From: Cytospora piceicola
Taxonomy: Eukaryota > Ascomycota > Sordariomycetes > Diaporthales > Cytosporaceae
Assembly (NCBI GenBank): GCA_023375675.1
Contig: JALQBC010000022.1
Span: forward strand, 558,001-622,000
Reading direction: 5' to 3'
Length of the DNA: 64,000 bases
Shown here: positions 53,785-64,000 of the stretch, one piece after another
Layout: each line of letters opens with the position of its first letter
How positions within the stretch are numbered: the stretch's first letter is position 1
Notes under the pieces: model-generated
Seen by the model: only the letters and a program-made list of their open reading frames with translations
Told to the model about the DNA's origin: nothing
The model's database searches: none
Program-made: the position numbers and the translations under genes

Positions 53785-53813
53785 CTGGCAGCCTGGCAGC
53801 CTGGCAGCCTGGA
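53785..53813. repeat. CCTGGCAG octanucleotide repeat
   Basis: Three and a half tandem CCTGGCAG units, with a related CCTGGCAC just upstream; non-coding. Confidence 0.85.
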
Positions 53814-53954
53814 ACACCCAAGCTCGGTTGAGATCAGGTGATTGTTCCCGAGGTCGTTTGGGTTAACAGCCATTCAATCACAATCACAATCACATTTCAT
53901 TTCATCTCATCTCAATTCATTTCATTTCATATCATTCTATCCCCCATATTGATC

Positions 53955-54035
53955 AGCTCTCTGTCTCTGTCTCTCTGTCTCTCTCTCTCTCGCTCTCCCT
54001 CTATCTCTCTCTCTCTTCTCTCCCTCTCGCTTCAC
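53955..54035. repeat. CT-rich simple repeat
   Basis: About 80 bases of CTCTCTGTCTCT-type sequence in intergenic DNA, preceded by TTCAT/AATCAC repeats near 53875-53940. Confidence 0.8.
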
Positions 54036-54154
54036 ACTACTACACCACTGCACGGTGCATACATATACGCATAGATTTCCTGGGCAAACTCTGGTCGGCA
54101 CAGGTACAGAGGCAGATAGAGAACTAGGTAGACATATAAAGGCACAGTAAATAA

Positions 54155-54235
54155 ATACCTACCTAGGTAGGTAGGTAGGTAGGGTGCAACTACCTAGGTA
54201 TCTAGGTAGGTATATTAGGTACCTAGGTATGTAGA
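54155..54235. repeat. CCTAGGTAGG motif cluster
   Basis: Several overlapping ACCTACCTAGGTAGGTAGG-type and TACCTAGGTATCTAGG units in 80 bases, part of the dispersed motif family. Confidence 0.8.
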
Positions 54236-54638
54236 GACAGCGCAGCCGCATGATGCAGGAATGGACACGCAGGAAGGTACATCCGTACATATATGTTCCG
54301 TGCGTACTTCGACTGGATCGGATGGTCCACGGGTATCCGTCATCCCTGGTCCATCCGTTGAGCCCTACTATGCAGTACATACCTAGGTACTCAAGTAGCT
54401 TGGCAAATGATGGCGACCGTCAGATGCATTGCAGCACTCACTCACTGACTGCTGCATGGCAGGCTCAGCCGAAGCCAACATGTGTGCAGCAAGCACACCC
54501 TCTCCAGAGATTTCAAACACATTACATGACTTGATCGTGCTGCGAGACCACACACGGGGCCTGATGGGAATGACGCGAGGGCAAGTCCCCCTCCCCATCG
54601 CCTTCCCCTTCCCCCCCAAAAAGGCGTTGTGTCTCTTC

Positions 54639-54712
54639 CTTGCCTTGCCTTGCCTTGCCTTGCAGTTGCAGTTGTAGTTACAGTTGCAGCTACAGTTACG
54701 GTTACAGTTGTA
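54639..54712. repeat. TTGCC pentamers followed by CAGTTR hexamers
   Basis: About five TTGCC units run directly into a diverged hexamer array (CAGTTG, TAGTTA, CAGCTA and similar). Two different simple repeats abut; no gene is involved. Confidence 0.8.
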
Positions 54713-55604
54713 GTGCGTTCGTCAGAATAGAGCCACCAGGCCACAGAGAGAGAGATGCATGGGCAACATGTTATGCTTGCCTGGTGCTGTTTACTGCCGA
54801 TGATGGTGAAAATGGTGATGATGATCGAGTCCCGGTTTGAGAAAAGAAAGACTTGGAGGTCTTGAAGAGCGGGATCCACCCCTGTCGCTACAGTACATAC
54901 TCGTCTGGGCACCCAGTAACATTCGGTAGGGCTCCCCACCTTTTAAAACTGGCCTGCAGGCTAGACCGGGTTGGTTTGGGAGGGCACCTGTATGTACCTA
55001 GGTACCTAAATGCCCTACTGTGGGCGGCCAGCGGCTCCTGGGAGGAATCAGAGAGAGGTCATGTACCTCCTCGCGGCGACTGCCATACTAGCGTGACATC
55101 TGTCTAACCGTACCTACATACCTACCTAGATGTATAAGGTACCTACATACCTACATACGTACCGGATGGCCCTGTAAACCAGAAGCCCCCTGCAGCGTCT
55201 TGCCCACAGTTGACCTGCTCTCCCCCCAGCAGTCCCAGGTCCCCCAAGTCCCCCAAGTCCCCAAGTTCCCAAGCCCCAGTAACGTACCGAGCCTACCTAC
55301 AGAGGTACCCTGGTACCTACCCAGGTAGTTCCCAAACCCGCTAGAGCAGACTGAGCCTTGAGCCAAGTGCAGACCAGCAGCAGTCCCTTCCCATTGCCAA
55401 AAACATGGTGCATTGTGGGACTGTGGACGTATTCATTCTCTCTTCCTTTATTCCACCCAAAACCTTTCGATGAAGCCTTAACCTTTCCCATCGCCCCGAC
55501 TGCACACCTTAACAACGCCCTGGGACCCTTCTTCAGCCCCGAAACCGATCCATCACATTGCTCAGAGCCCTTTACTGCCATTGCTACGCCCACGCCTGCC
55601 CGCG

Positions 55605-56313
55605 ATGAAGGAGTTACTCGACTCGGACAGGCTCAACTATCTTGTTTGGAGGTTCGTTTTACCTCCGCCCTCCACCCTCCACACTTGCCCTCCAAAGGCC
55701 GGGCCTTGCCTTGCCTTGCCTTGCCTCCTCTGCTGTTGTTGCTCGACTCGCCCCGAGAGACAGCAGAAGCCAAGCCAAAAAAGCCAAGCATGTGCAAACC
55801 AGCAAACCACAAACCACAGACAACAAAGACAACAAACCCCGATCTCACTTTTTGACTCCTTGCTGACAACACCCATCTCATCCGGAATACAGATACCTCC
55901 TTGAAAGCAGTATGTGCCTGCATCATTCTCTAACCCACTCAGACTCACTCACACTCAACCTCAACTCTCAACTCCCATCTCTCTGTCTCATGCTCATGCT
56001 CATACTCATGCTCATCCCTCAACTCTCTCCCGTTCCCCGTGTCCCCCGTTCCAGCCGGCCCCACGGGCGAGTAAGGTGACCCAACTAACCCGCGGCATCG
56101 GTATTGCAGATTTTCGAGAAACAGCCGCCAAATTCCAGAAGGAGTGGCGCGTTGAGGCGCCTCACCGGCACTTTGAATTTGCGAACCATGTCAAGAACTA
56201 CGCCCTGGTCTCTATCCTGAACAAAGGCCTAATCTATCAGAGCCTTGAGCGGGATTACGCACTGCAACGGGTAAGTTCACCATCATCCGTCACCGTCACT
56301 CACTTTTGGCTGT

Positions 56314-56348
<35 letters not shown>

Positions 56349-58313
56349 CTGGTTTTCCTGCTGTATCCCCCGTGATCCGCAGGTGTTGGCGCCGTCTTTC
56401 AATCTCTGCTTCTGGACAAGCCGCGGTCTTGTGGCAGCACTAACAAAATTCCGTGCAGGTACAAGGTGACGCAGCGGCAACGGCCGATGAGCACCAGCAG
56501 ATTGGGGTCTTCGGACCCCTCGTGCCCCAGCCGCCCGTCAACTACGAGGCGCTCCAGGACGATGATGAGGACAGGCAGCGCCTGCCAAGTTCGGAGACAG
56601 GTACTACTACTACTAATGAGGCCGACAAGTCGCTGAAGCGGCAGGCCGAGCCCCAGGCCCAGCTGCCAAATGGCAATGCCGCAAAACGCCCGAGATTGGG
56701 CAATGCCAGTGCTAACGCCAACGCCAACGGCCTTGAAAATGGAAATGGGGCGGATCCAGCCACAAGCCCCATGGAAATCGACCAGCACCAATCCGACAAC
56801 CACGCTTATCCCTCCCCCCTGGAAGGCGAACAAGCCCCGACCCCAGCTCCGCGAACCGAGGGTCCTGACCACGGCACCCAGACCGACAAGGTCGAAGACC
56901 TCGAGGCCAAAACCGTCTACCTGCGGCTTGCACCCGACGACTCTTCCTCAGTTGCTGCAACGCCCACCACCGCTGATGTGTCGCACGCTCGCACTAGTCA
57001 GAACCCAATCCTCTTGCATTGCGAGTGGAACCCCAAGGACCCATCCCGCCTGGCGGCTGCCGGGACTGACGCACTAGCCCGTGTTTGGACCGTTTCGCGT
57101 GCAACCGGCCCGGACCAGCTGGCTGATCACGTGGGCCCCGACTGGCCCTCCATCAACCTGGTTGCCGATGGCTTCCCTCCCCACTCCAAGGTCACGGCCA
57201 TGGCCTGGGCTTCCGATGGCAAGGAGATCGCCGTCGCTACCGACGACAGCCAGAAGGCCCGCATTGACCTCTGGAACCTCGACGGCAAACAGCTGCACAC
57301 ATATACCGGCCTCGAGGCATCTATAGTCAAGTTGCGGTGTCACCCTGTTACTAGGCATGTTCTATGCATCACTATGGCTTTTGGCCCAGCGGGTGACCAA
57401 AAAGGATGGACAGTCACTGTGTTTCCCTCGCCAACCTCAAGTCCGGTCGCATACGAATACAACATCCCACCAGACCAGGACGTCGATAGTAATCAACCAG
57501 ATGCGGTTTGGGTGGACGGTGAAATCTTTGTTTTCAGTGTTGGGACCAGAGTTATTGGGCTGAAATGCTCCGGGGATTCGATCACAGAAGTAAAGGAGTT
57601 ACCTACCAGGACAGATGATTCCTTGACGCAGATCCAATATGCGGCGCTGGCCGACGGCACTGGCTATTTCGCAGCGGCGACCCTGAAGGGAGACATTGAT
57701 GTAAGTCACGGGAATATTGCCATATGTTGCATTCTCTGCTACATTCCTGTTTCTCCGGGTAAACGCCCTTTACTAATACTTGCTACCAGATATGGGATCC
57801 CCGTGGTCACCGTCAAACCATATCTCGTGCCCACGACGGGCCGATTATTTCTTTGCAGTGGCAGCCATCACAATCTCGTGACCCCGAGGGCGAGCTTTTA
57901 TTGGCATCCGGGGGTGAAGATGGCACGATTGCCATCTGGGACGCCCGCTCGCCCGATAAGAAGCCCAGGCTTCAGAGGACGATCGACGACAATCCTGTTG
58001 TTGCCCTGTCATTTGCCCCCGACGGGGCTTTCATCGCCGGTGCCACGCGAGACCAGGTCTTGATCTTCAAGGTTGGCGAGTACGCCTCTCCCCGATCAGC
58101 CTGGAAAAGATCTGTCCAACCTGGCGCATCAAGTCCCAAGTTGAACGGGATGAATGTCGAATCGGAGATAGAAGACCAACATAGCCTGAGCTGGGATGCA
58201 AACGGTCAGAGACTGGCATTCGGTGTTAATGGCCTGGTATGTCTCCTATACTCTTGCGCACGTCAGTACTTATTGGCTAACCTCCCTAGCTTGCCGTGAT
58301 TAATTTCCGGTGA
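55605..58313 (+). CDS. SIF2: SIF2/TBL1-like LisH-WD40 corepressor protein
   Basis: Six exons (55605-55651, 55893-55909, 56110-56270, 56459-57700, 57790-58236, 58290-58313) give 645 residues. The first three exons rebuild a LisH dimerisation motif (LNYLVWRYLLESNFRETAAK) and the following HFEFANHVKNYALVSILNKG helix. A Ser/Pro/Asn-rich linker contains AAKRPR, a possible nuclear signal. The WD40 part follows: LLHCEWNPKDPSRLAAAGTD, VTAMAWASDGKEIAVATDD, IWDPRGHRQTISRAHDGPI, LLASGGEDGTIAIWDAR and LSWDANGQRLAFG. LisH plus WD40 with this spacing matches yeast Sif2 (Set3 deacetylase complex) and animal TBL1/TBLR1 (SMRT/NCoR). Exon 2 is only 17 nt. The 24-nt last exon ends in LAVINFR. Exact complex membership is inference. 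Confidence 0.88.
56314..56348. repeat. (GCTT)n repeat inside an intron of the SIF2-like gene
   Basis: Eight to nine GCTT units in the third intron (56271-56458), well away from donor and acceptor. Confidence 0.9.
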
Positions 58314-59506
58314 TGATGGATGTCGGTCTTCTTGAGGTTATAGACCAGTATACTCTGATACCGATCTCGAATGCATGAGGGGTATACAGGCTGTCTGCAT
58401 AGCGCAGCATAGCACAGCCGACCTCGGTTTCGAATTGCAGAGCGTCATTCGGATGGAATTGCACAGAGTGCTGAATTTGGACATCTCTGCATCATCCCCA
58501 TTACGCCACGGCCCCGCGTGTTGGATGACGTTGTACCAACAACGGTATCGTCGAGCCGATAGCATCCATGTTGGGATTGAAGACTTTTGCGGGCGTTTGA
58601 ACGGTTTAGGGAACTAGCATCTTTCGAAATACTACTACAGCCAGGTTCGTGGTATCTAACAACGGAGAGGTTTGGATATAAACGGATTGGGATGACATGG
58701 CATGCTGTCACAAAAAAAAAACATAACAAGCGATATCACTCGTCGATTGAGTGCAGCCTGCTCAACCTGCCCCTTGTATATTATATGCGAATGCGGCGCG
58801 TGGGGAGGACACAGGTGCTCAGGCGCAGGAGCTGCGAGGTCGTTGTGTTTTTTTTGGGGGGGTGGTCGAAAACAAGCATTAGCTGGATAGTAAGGTGTAG
58901 GTCGGGACAGGCCACGAAGAGAGCAACGGGGCAGTTACAGCTTGAAAGTCAAGAGTCATGTATTTGTATTGCATGCTGGAAAAGTTCAAAATACACGCAA
59001 GTTCAACAGTCTTTGGTCCAGAGCGGTTCCATCTTGTTCTTTGGCAAGCCCTTCGACCGAGGAAGATTAGCCAGGGGGAAGCTTGGAAGGCCTGAGACAG
59101 ATCCGTCACACATATCTAGCCGATTACTACTCAGTATTACTACCCAGACTAGCAAGGGACGAATGACTGCATGAGATGTCAAGAAACATGGTCGAACTAC
59201 GGCCGCAAGAAGAAGATGACGATGATCAGATGCAAATTACAATGAGAGCGGGAGGGTTCTATTGTAACAGATAACTGCGCACTTTACCATGGATATATAT
59301 ATATATATATAGCAAAGGGTTAATCTTAGTCCCCGCCCCATCGCGAGTACCCGACTACAGAAAGCTAGATACTTTCGCAGCCAACACAATAATCATCCCA
59401 GGGGGGAGTCACCTATCCACGCACGCAAGGAGGAGAAGCCCCGCCATACACGTAAGTGAGACACACCCACACTCACCCACACTATACTACTACAACCACC
59501 CCTTCC
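58314..59506. other. Intergenic region between convergent genes
   Basis: About 1.2 kb, including presumed 3' UTRs. An ATATAT dinucleotide run is at 59293-59311. A 195-codon ORF near 58587 has no recognisable domain or coding bias. Confidence 0.55.
59293..59311. repeat. (AT)n dinucleotide repeat
   Basis: Nine to ten AT units in intergenic DNA downstream of the sugar-transporter gene. Confidence 0.9.
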
Positions 59507-61394
59507 TTACTTGTCCGCAGCCCCCTCCGCGACATGGTCCTCGTGCTCGGCCTCGTGCAGCCCCTTCTCGCTGATGCGGCCGGCCCTCCTCTCCAGGTCG
59601 GCGCCGAGGTCGGCCGTGTAGGCGGCCCTGTCGGTGCCGGGGACGAACCAGGGGGCGTTGGTGAAGAGGTAGTTCATCTCCTCGAGGGGCAGGGCCTTGG
59701 TCTCGGGCAGGACGGCCCAGAAGAAGACGGCGTTGGTGAGGTTGCAGACGACAAAGACGAGGTAGTAGCGCCAGCCGACGGCGGCGATGGCCAGGTCCGT
59801 GACCTGGCCGATCATGGTGTTGAAGGCGAACGAGACCATGGTGGCGATGGAGACGCCCTTGGACCGCGTGTGCGTGTCGAAGACCTCGGCGGGGATGATC
59901 CACGAGAGCGGGCCGCACGTCGCGCTGAACGACATGTTGTACAGCCACGTCACGACGATGAAGCCCCAGCCGGCGCCGCCGCTGCCGCCCGCGCCGCCCG
60001 CGCCGCCCGAGGGGGGCGGGAACTTGGCGATGAGGACCGTGGCGATGAGGAACATGAGCGAGTTGAAGAGGTTCCCGCAGATGAGCGGCCAGCGCCGGCC
60101 GAAGCGGTCGATGAAGGCGATGCAGCTGGCCTGCGCGAGCAGCGCGAGGATGTTGTTGATGGCCTGGTACTTGAGCGTGTCCTGCCCCGAGATGCCGACC
60201 TGCCCGTAGATGTTGACGCTGAAGTACTGGATGGCCGAGACGCCCGTCATCTGGCACGAGGCCTGGAGGGAGCAGGCGATGAGGAGGCGGCGGAAGGACG
60301 AGCTGGGGGGAGGCAAGCCGTGTCAGTTTTGCTTTTCGGACTTTGCTACTAACTATGCCGGGAGAGGTCATTGTGGAGAAGGACTTACCGGCTTCTGAAC
60401 AGCTCGAGGTAGCTCTTGGCCTCGTGCTCGTGGTCGTAGGTGATGGCCTCCTCGATCTGGGCGAACTCGGCCTTGACCCATGGGTCCTCGGTATTGCCGT
60501 TGGCATGGAGCTTTGCCAGCGTCTTCAGGCCTAGTTCTGGGTGGCCGTGGTCGATGAGCCAGCGTGGACTCTCCGGGAAGCCGAGGATCAGTGCGGCGAG
60601 GACGATGGCGGGGACGAGCTGGATCGCAAGGGGGACTGTGGTGCGTGGCAACCATGTCAGCAACGCACGAATTTGACCGGAGCTGCGTGCACGCTTGTGA
60701 GGGTGGGACATACTCCTATAAGCCCCCGAACTTTTGATGGGGAAGGTCCCGTAGCTGAGCCACCCTGCAACGAAAGAGCCGATGCCCAGCATGAACTGTT
60801 GCAGGGCCGTGACTCTTCCCCTGATGCTCGGGTGGGCGATCTCGCCTTGGTAGACGGGGATGATCATCACGAGGAAACCAACTCCCAGCCCGGCGATGGC
60901 CCTGCCTCCCCAGAGCCATTGGAGGTTCTGGGCGGCCGTCTGGAAAGTGCCGCCAATGAGGAAGATCAATGCGCCCAGGAAGATTGTCCATCGTCGACCG
61001 ATATAGTCACCAACGGGGCCGGCGAACATGGCACCGAAGAAGGCGCCTCCGGTGAAGAGGGACACGACGACTCCGCTTAGTGGAACAGGTGGTTAGCAAA
61101 GGGGGGCCAGACGTATCACCAGTTCAACAATATAGTATGGGTGCTCGCTCACGTCTGTACCGATGTCGGATTGTTGAAGTCATTCTTGAAAGCCTGGCAC
61201 GAGATGACCTCTGCGATTACACCGAGATCATATCCATAGAGGATAGATCCGACAGAGGCGAACACGCTCACGAGGAACTGAGCGAGACCATGTGTCAGTC
61301 ATGCCTCTGAGACCCGGGAGCAGTGAGTATCCCCCGAGACACGAGTGAAGGGCTGTCTGTAACTCACCTGGTACGTTTTCGGTGCGAGCACCAT
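59507..61394 (-). CDS. MFS sugar transporter
   Basis: Five exons (61394-61368, 61277-61153, 61075-60714, 60635-60389, 60302-59507) encode 518 residues of a 12-span sugar porter. Exon 1 is only 27 nt (MVLAPKTYQ). The junctions rebuild FLVSVFASVGSILYGYDLGV, TSVQTGVVVSLFTGGAFFG, GAYRIPLAIQLVPA and LELFRSRSSFRRLL, all normal for the family. Motif A is DYIGRRW, PESPRWLIDHG follows helix 6, DRFGRRWPLI is the second A motif and PETKALPLEEM is the terminal one. The extracellular loop near helix 9 has a Gly/Ala-rich insert (GGAGGAGGSGGAG). The intron at 60713-60636 keeps the frame open if retained, but splicing restores the family sequence. The substrate is inferred to be a pentose or hexose because the gene diverges from GH51. 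Confidence 0.9.
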
Positions 61395-62561
61395 CTTGAC
61401 TGACTGCCCTCCGGTATTTTCAAGTCAGGCAAGAGAAGTTACAAACAAGAGGAAACTCTTCGATTCATACAAAGATCCACAGTAAGCCAAGAGCAGGAGG
61501 GAAAAGATCAGCTCACCGAACCTACCTGCAACGGCCACCCAGCACATTAGATATATATTTATTTACATCAGTCACGTTCCAGACCGAAGGAGCCAAATCC
61601 CCAATGATCCGCGCCTGTGCGCATGCAGAGATTCACAACTCGTGTCGACCGGGACCCCTGCCCATCCCCAGGTCTTTGTTCCCACCATGGTCCTTGGAAC
61701 CTCAAAGATCATTGGCAGAGACCAGTCCATAAACAAAGACGTTCGGCCGCTACCCCAAACCCCAGAGGAAGCCCTGCTAGCGGCATGCGGGGAAAGCATG
61801 TCCAAGGTATGGGGAATGGGGGCAGGAACCGTACAATAGTATGTCTGGGTCCATAAGTACGGATATAGTTTACCGGAGGAGTGGGCAGGAGGACACCTTC
61901 GGGCCTAGGAGAAACCCATTTTCCTCCTATCACGAGCTATTCCGGTGGCAGGGGGGGATTCAAAAAGTACTCAAGGGAACAAAGGTGACCAAGGTCAAAG
62001 GCTGGCCGAGGCTGTCCATACACCGTCGTCTGGGGAGAGTCCTAACAATGCCCGCATCTGTCAGCCTAGCTGGGCTCGTACGGGCTCTTGGGTGCGCTTC
62101 GCCAGCCTATCAACTCGCCCTTGAACAGCATATGTACCACCTGATCAAGAGGTCTGAGGGAACAGCTTCTGGAATCTGGGCGTTTGAAATCAAAAGCGGC
62201 AAGGTGCTTATAGTGTACACTATAATGAACCAAGATCACGGGGTGACCTCCTTGTCATATGCGCGCCAATCATCAACGATGCCGGCCAAAGCCACCAACC
62301 CGTACCTTTCGTTCGGGCTAAGAACCCCCCGCGGGCGCCTCGGCCGGGGTAAAAGTTGGAGACAGTGGGGTATGAATTACATATGAGAGGGGAAAATGGA
62401 GATATAGTCTTCACTTGAAGTGTAACATCGTGGGATCGTGGGCCTCCGTGTAAAAGAGATAAGAAAAGAGAGTGCCCGGAAATTAGAGTAGTACAGGACG
62501 CATTGGACTCTGTTCTCCATACCAAACCAAACCACCTGGTGCCTCATTTTGCAACAGAAAG
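61395..62561. promoter_or_regulatory. Divergent promoter region of the sugar transporter and GH51 genes
   Basis: 1.17 kb separate the two start codons. It contains sequences matching the CreA consensus SYGGRG (for example GCGGGG near 61788 and GTGGGG near 62367), which are short enough to arise by chance. A 181-codon ORF at 61841-62386 has no domain and I do not accept it as a gene. Confidence 0.45.
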
Positions 62562-64000
62562 ATGACGACATTTACCAAGGTCGCGGACAGTGAGAAGCCC
62601 CTTATCGAGGTGGATGCGGAGAAGAAGCTCTCCGAGGTAGACCCCATGACCTATGGCCACTTCACAGAGTATGTGCAAACCCCGTGCTGCATTGTTCCTG
62701 GCTGGGGGTAAGGGGAGGCGAAGTAGCAGTGCTAGCCTCCCCCTGCCAGGTAGCAGCACCGACAAGACAAGATGTTCGCACGTACCCTGAGCTGACCACC
62801 ACCCAACCCCTAGGCACATGGGCCGCTGCATCTACGGAGGCATGTACGACCCAGGCAACCCCCTCTCCGACGACCGCGGCTTCCGGAAGGACGTCCTCGA
62901 GGCCCTCAGGGAGCTCGACATCCCCGTGGTCCGCTACCCGGGCGGCAACTTCGTCGCGACGTACCACTGGCTCGACGGGGTCGGCCCCCGCGACGAGCGG
63001 CCCAAGAGGCCGGAGCTGGCGTGGCTGGGCACCGAGTCGAACCAGTTCGGCACGGACGAGTTCATGCAGTGGCTGGACGTGCTCGGCGAGGGCAAGGAGC
63101 GGCGCGTCGAGCCGTACATCTGCCTGAACATGGGCACCGGGACGCTGGACGAGGCGCTCGCTTGGGTCGACTACTGCAACGGCACCAGGGACACGTACTA
63201 TGCCAACCTGCGGCGGCAGAACGGCCACCCGGAGCCGTACAACGTCAAGTACTGGGCGCTGGGCAACGAGATCTGGGGACCGTGGCAGGTCGAGCAGATG
63301 ACCAAGGAGGACTACGCCAAGAAGGCGTTCCAGTGGGCCAAGGCGCTCCGCCTCCTGGATCCCAACCTGGTCCTGATCCTCTGCGGCGAGACGGGCCACT
63401 CGTCTTGGGACCACCACGTCCTGAAGGAGTGCGTCTCGCTCGTGGACATGCACTCCATCCACATCTACACGGCGTCGGCAAAGCACCTCCACAACGTGAC
63501 GGCGCCCCTGACGGCCGAGCGCGCGATCCAGACGGCGGCGGCCCTGATCGACATTGCGCGCATCGAGAACAACGTGCCCCCGACCAAGCCGCCCGTCAAG
63601 ATCTGCTTCGACGAGTGGAACGTGTGGGACCCGGAGCGGGCGCCGGGCGACAAGGGGGCCGAGGAGAGGTACAACCTGTCGGACGCGCTCGCGGTGGCGA
63701 TATGGCTGAACGTGTTCGTGCGGCAGAGCAGGTACGTGGGCATGGCCAACATCGCGCAGACGGTCAACGTCATCTCGCCGCTCATGACGAGCAAGGACGG
63801 CATCCTGAAGCAGACGACGTGGTGGCCGCTGCTGCTGTTCAGCAAGTACATGCGCGGCTGGACGGTGGCGGCGCACGTCAGGTGCGGCTCCTACACGGGC
63901 GAGACGTCGCCGGCCTGGCTGCAGGGCGTGTTGGAGGATGGTGCGCCGTGGCTGGATGTCAGTGCGGTTGTTGATGAGAAGGGGTATGTGAATGTGGTTG
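62562..64000 (+). CDS. Alpha-L-arabinofuranosidase, GH51 (3' end outside the window)
   Basis: Exon 1 62562-62668, intron 62669-62813 (GTATGT...CCTAG), exon 2 from 62814 to the window edge: 431 codons without a stop. GH51 enzymes release arabinose from arabinan or arabinoxylan fragments by a retaining mechanism. The acid/base Glu is in YWALGNEIWG (about E188) and the nucleophile in ICFDEWNVW (about E303). Other signatures are HFTEHMGRCIYGGMYD (rebuilt across the intron), VVRYPGGNFVATYHWLDGVG, EPYICLNMGTGTLDEA and the HIYTASAKHLHN loop. No signal peptide is visible, which fits the intracellular bacterial-like GH51 subgroup of about 500 residues, so some 70-90 residues are probably missing. It diverges from a sugar transporter. 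Exon 2 is very GC-rich. Confidence 0.93.

Larger units (their letters stand above)
51071..55604. other. Gene-poor intergenic region with many simple repeats
   Basis: About 4.5 kb between divergent genes. No ORF has domains or coding bias. CCTAGGTA motifs occur near 51630, 51905, 53518, 54155-54235, 54378, 54994 and 55105-55325. Simple repeats include CT tracts, a 10-bp unit near 52351, GCAGA units near 53445, CCTGGCAG units near 53785 and TTGCC/CAGTTR units near 54639-54712. The ends hold the promoters of the TMEM115-like and SIF2-like genes. Confidence 0.55.

Noticed and set aside
60636..60713. Reading through the third intron of the sugar transporter, which stays open
   Set aside because: Splicing with GTATGT...CACAG restores the conserved AYRIPLAIQLVPA sequence. 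Retention inserts 26 family-foreign residues.
61841..62386. 181-codon ORF in the transporter/GH51 promoter region
   Set aside because: No domain, composition like intergenic DNA, and located in the expected divergent promoter.
62662..63876. 404-codon minus-strand ORF opposite the GH51 gene
   Set aside because: It is the GC-driven antisense shadow of a strong GH51 coding exon, has Arg/Leu/Val-biased composition and no domain.

Overview
The window is nuclear DNA from a filamentous ascomycete, most likely a Sordariomycete. The genes carry short introns (about 50-240 bp) with GTAAGT/GTATGT-type donors and CAG/TAG acceptors. They encode recognisable fungal proteins, and coding sequence is GC-rich. 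Intergenic DNA carries dozens of copies of a CCTAGGTAGG-type palindromic motif. I cannot name the species. Splice sites were derived by hand from frame continuity and family conservation.

Layout. 0-5 kb: an Sds3-like Rpd3L subunit (+), an AsaB/CmcJ-like oxygenase (-) and a doubtful small membrane protein (-). 5.6-11 kb: a 1,782-aa AT-hook protein with an internal acidic tandem repeat. 11.4-14.8 kb: proteasome RPN6 (-) and rRNA-processing SOF1 (+), divergent. 15.6-23 kb: an SDR reductase (+), a pseudokinase rich in His/Gln/Ser tracts (+) and a GPI-type GH72 beta-1,3-glucanosyltransferase (-). 26.6-33.4 kb: a myo-inositol-type transporter, a DHA1 MFS exporter and a GFA/CENP-V zinc protein (all +). 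33.6-38.8 kb: anthranilate synthase component I, a small conserved acidic protein and ribosomal protein L3 (all -). 38.8-45.9 kb: a 7-kb gene-free island holding a MITE-like element with nested inverted-repeat arms and the densest CCTAGGTAGG cluster. 45.9-51 kb: CYC8/SSN6 corepressor (+) and a TMEM115/DUF1751 Golgi membrane protein (-). 51-55.6 kb: a second gene-poor stretch. 55.6-58.3 kb: a SIF2/TBL1-like LisH-WD40 protein (+). 59.5-64 kb: a sugar transporter (-) divergent from a GH51 alpha-L-arabinofuranosidase (+, cut by the window end).

Most genes are independent core functions: transcriptional repression, proteolysis, ribosome biogenesis, tryptophan synthesis and cell-wall remodelling. 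Two local relations look meaningful. The transporter/GH51 pair shares a 1.17-kb divergent promoter and suggests arabinose-oligomer use. trpE has a TGACTCA cross-pathway-control (Gcn4/CPC1) site in its promoter. No tRNA, rRNA, CRISPR array or biosynthetic cluster was found. The least explained items are the MITE-like element, the CCTAGGTAGG motif family, the pseudokinase and the repeat-bearing AT-hook protein.
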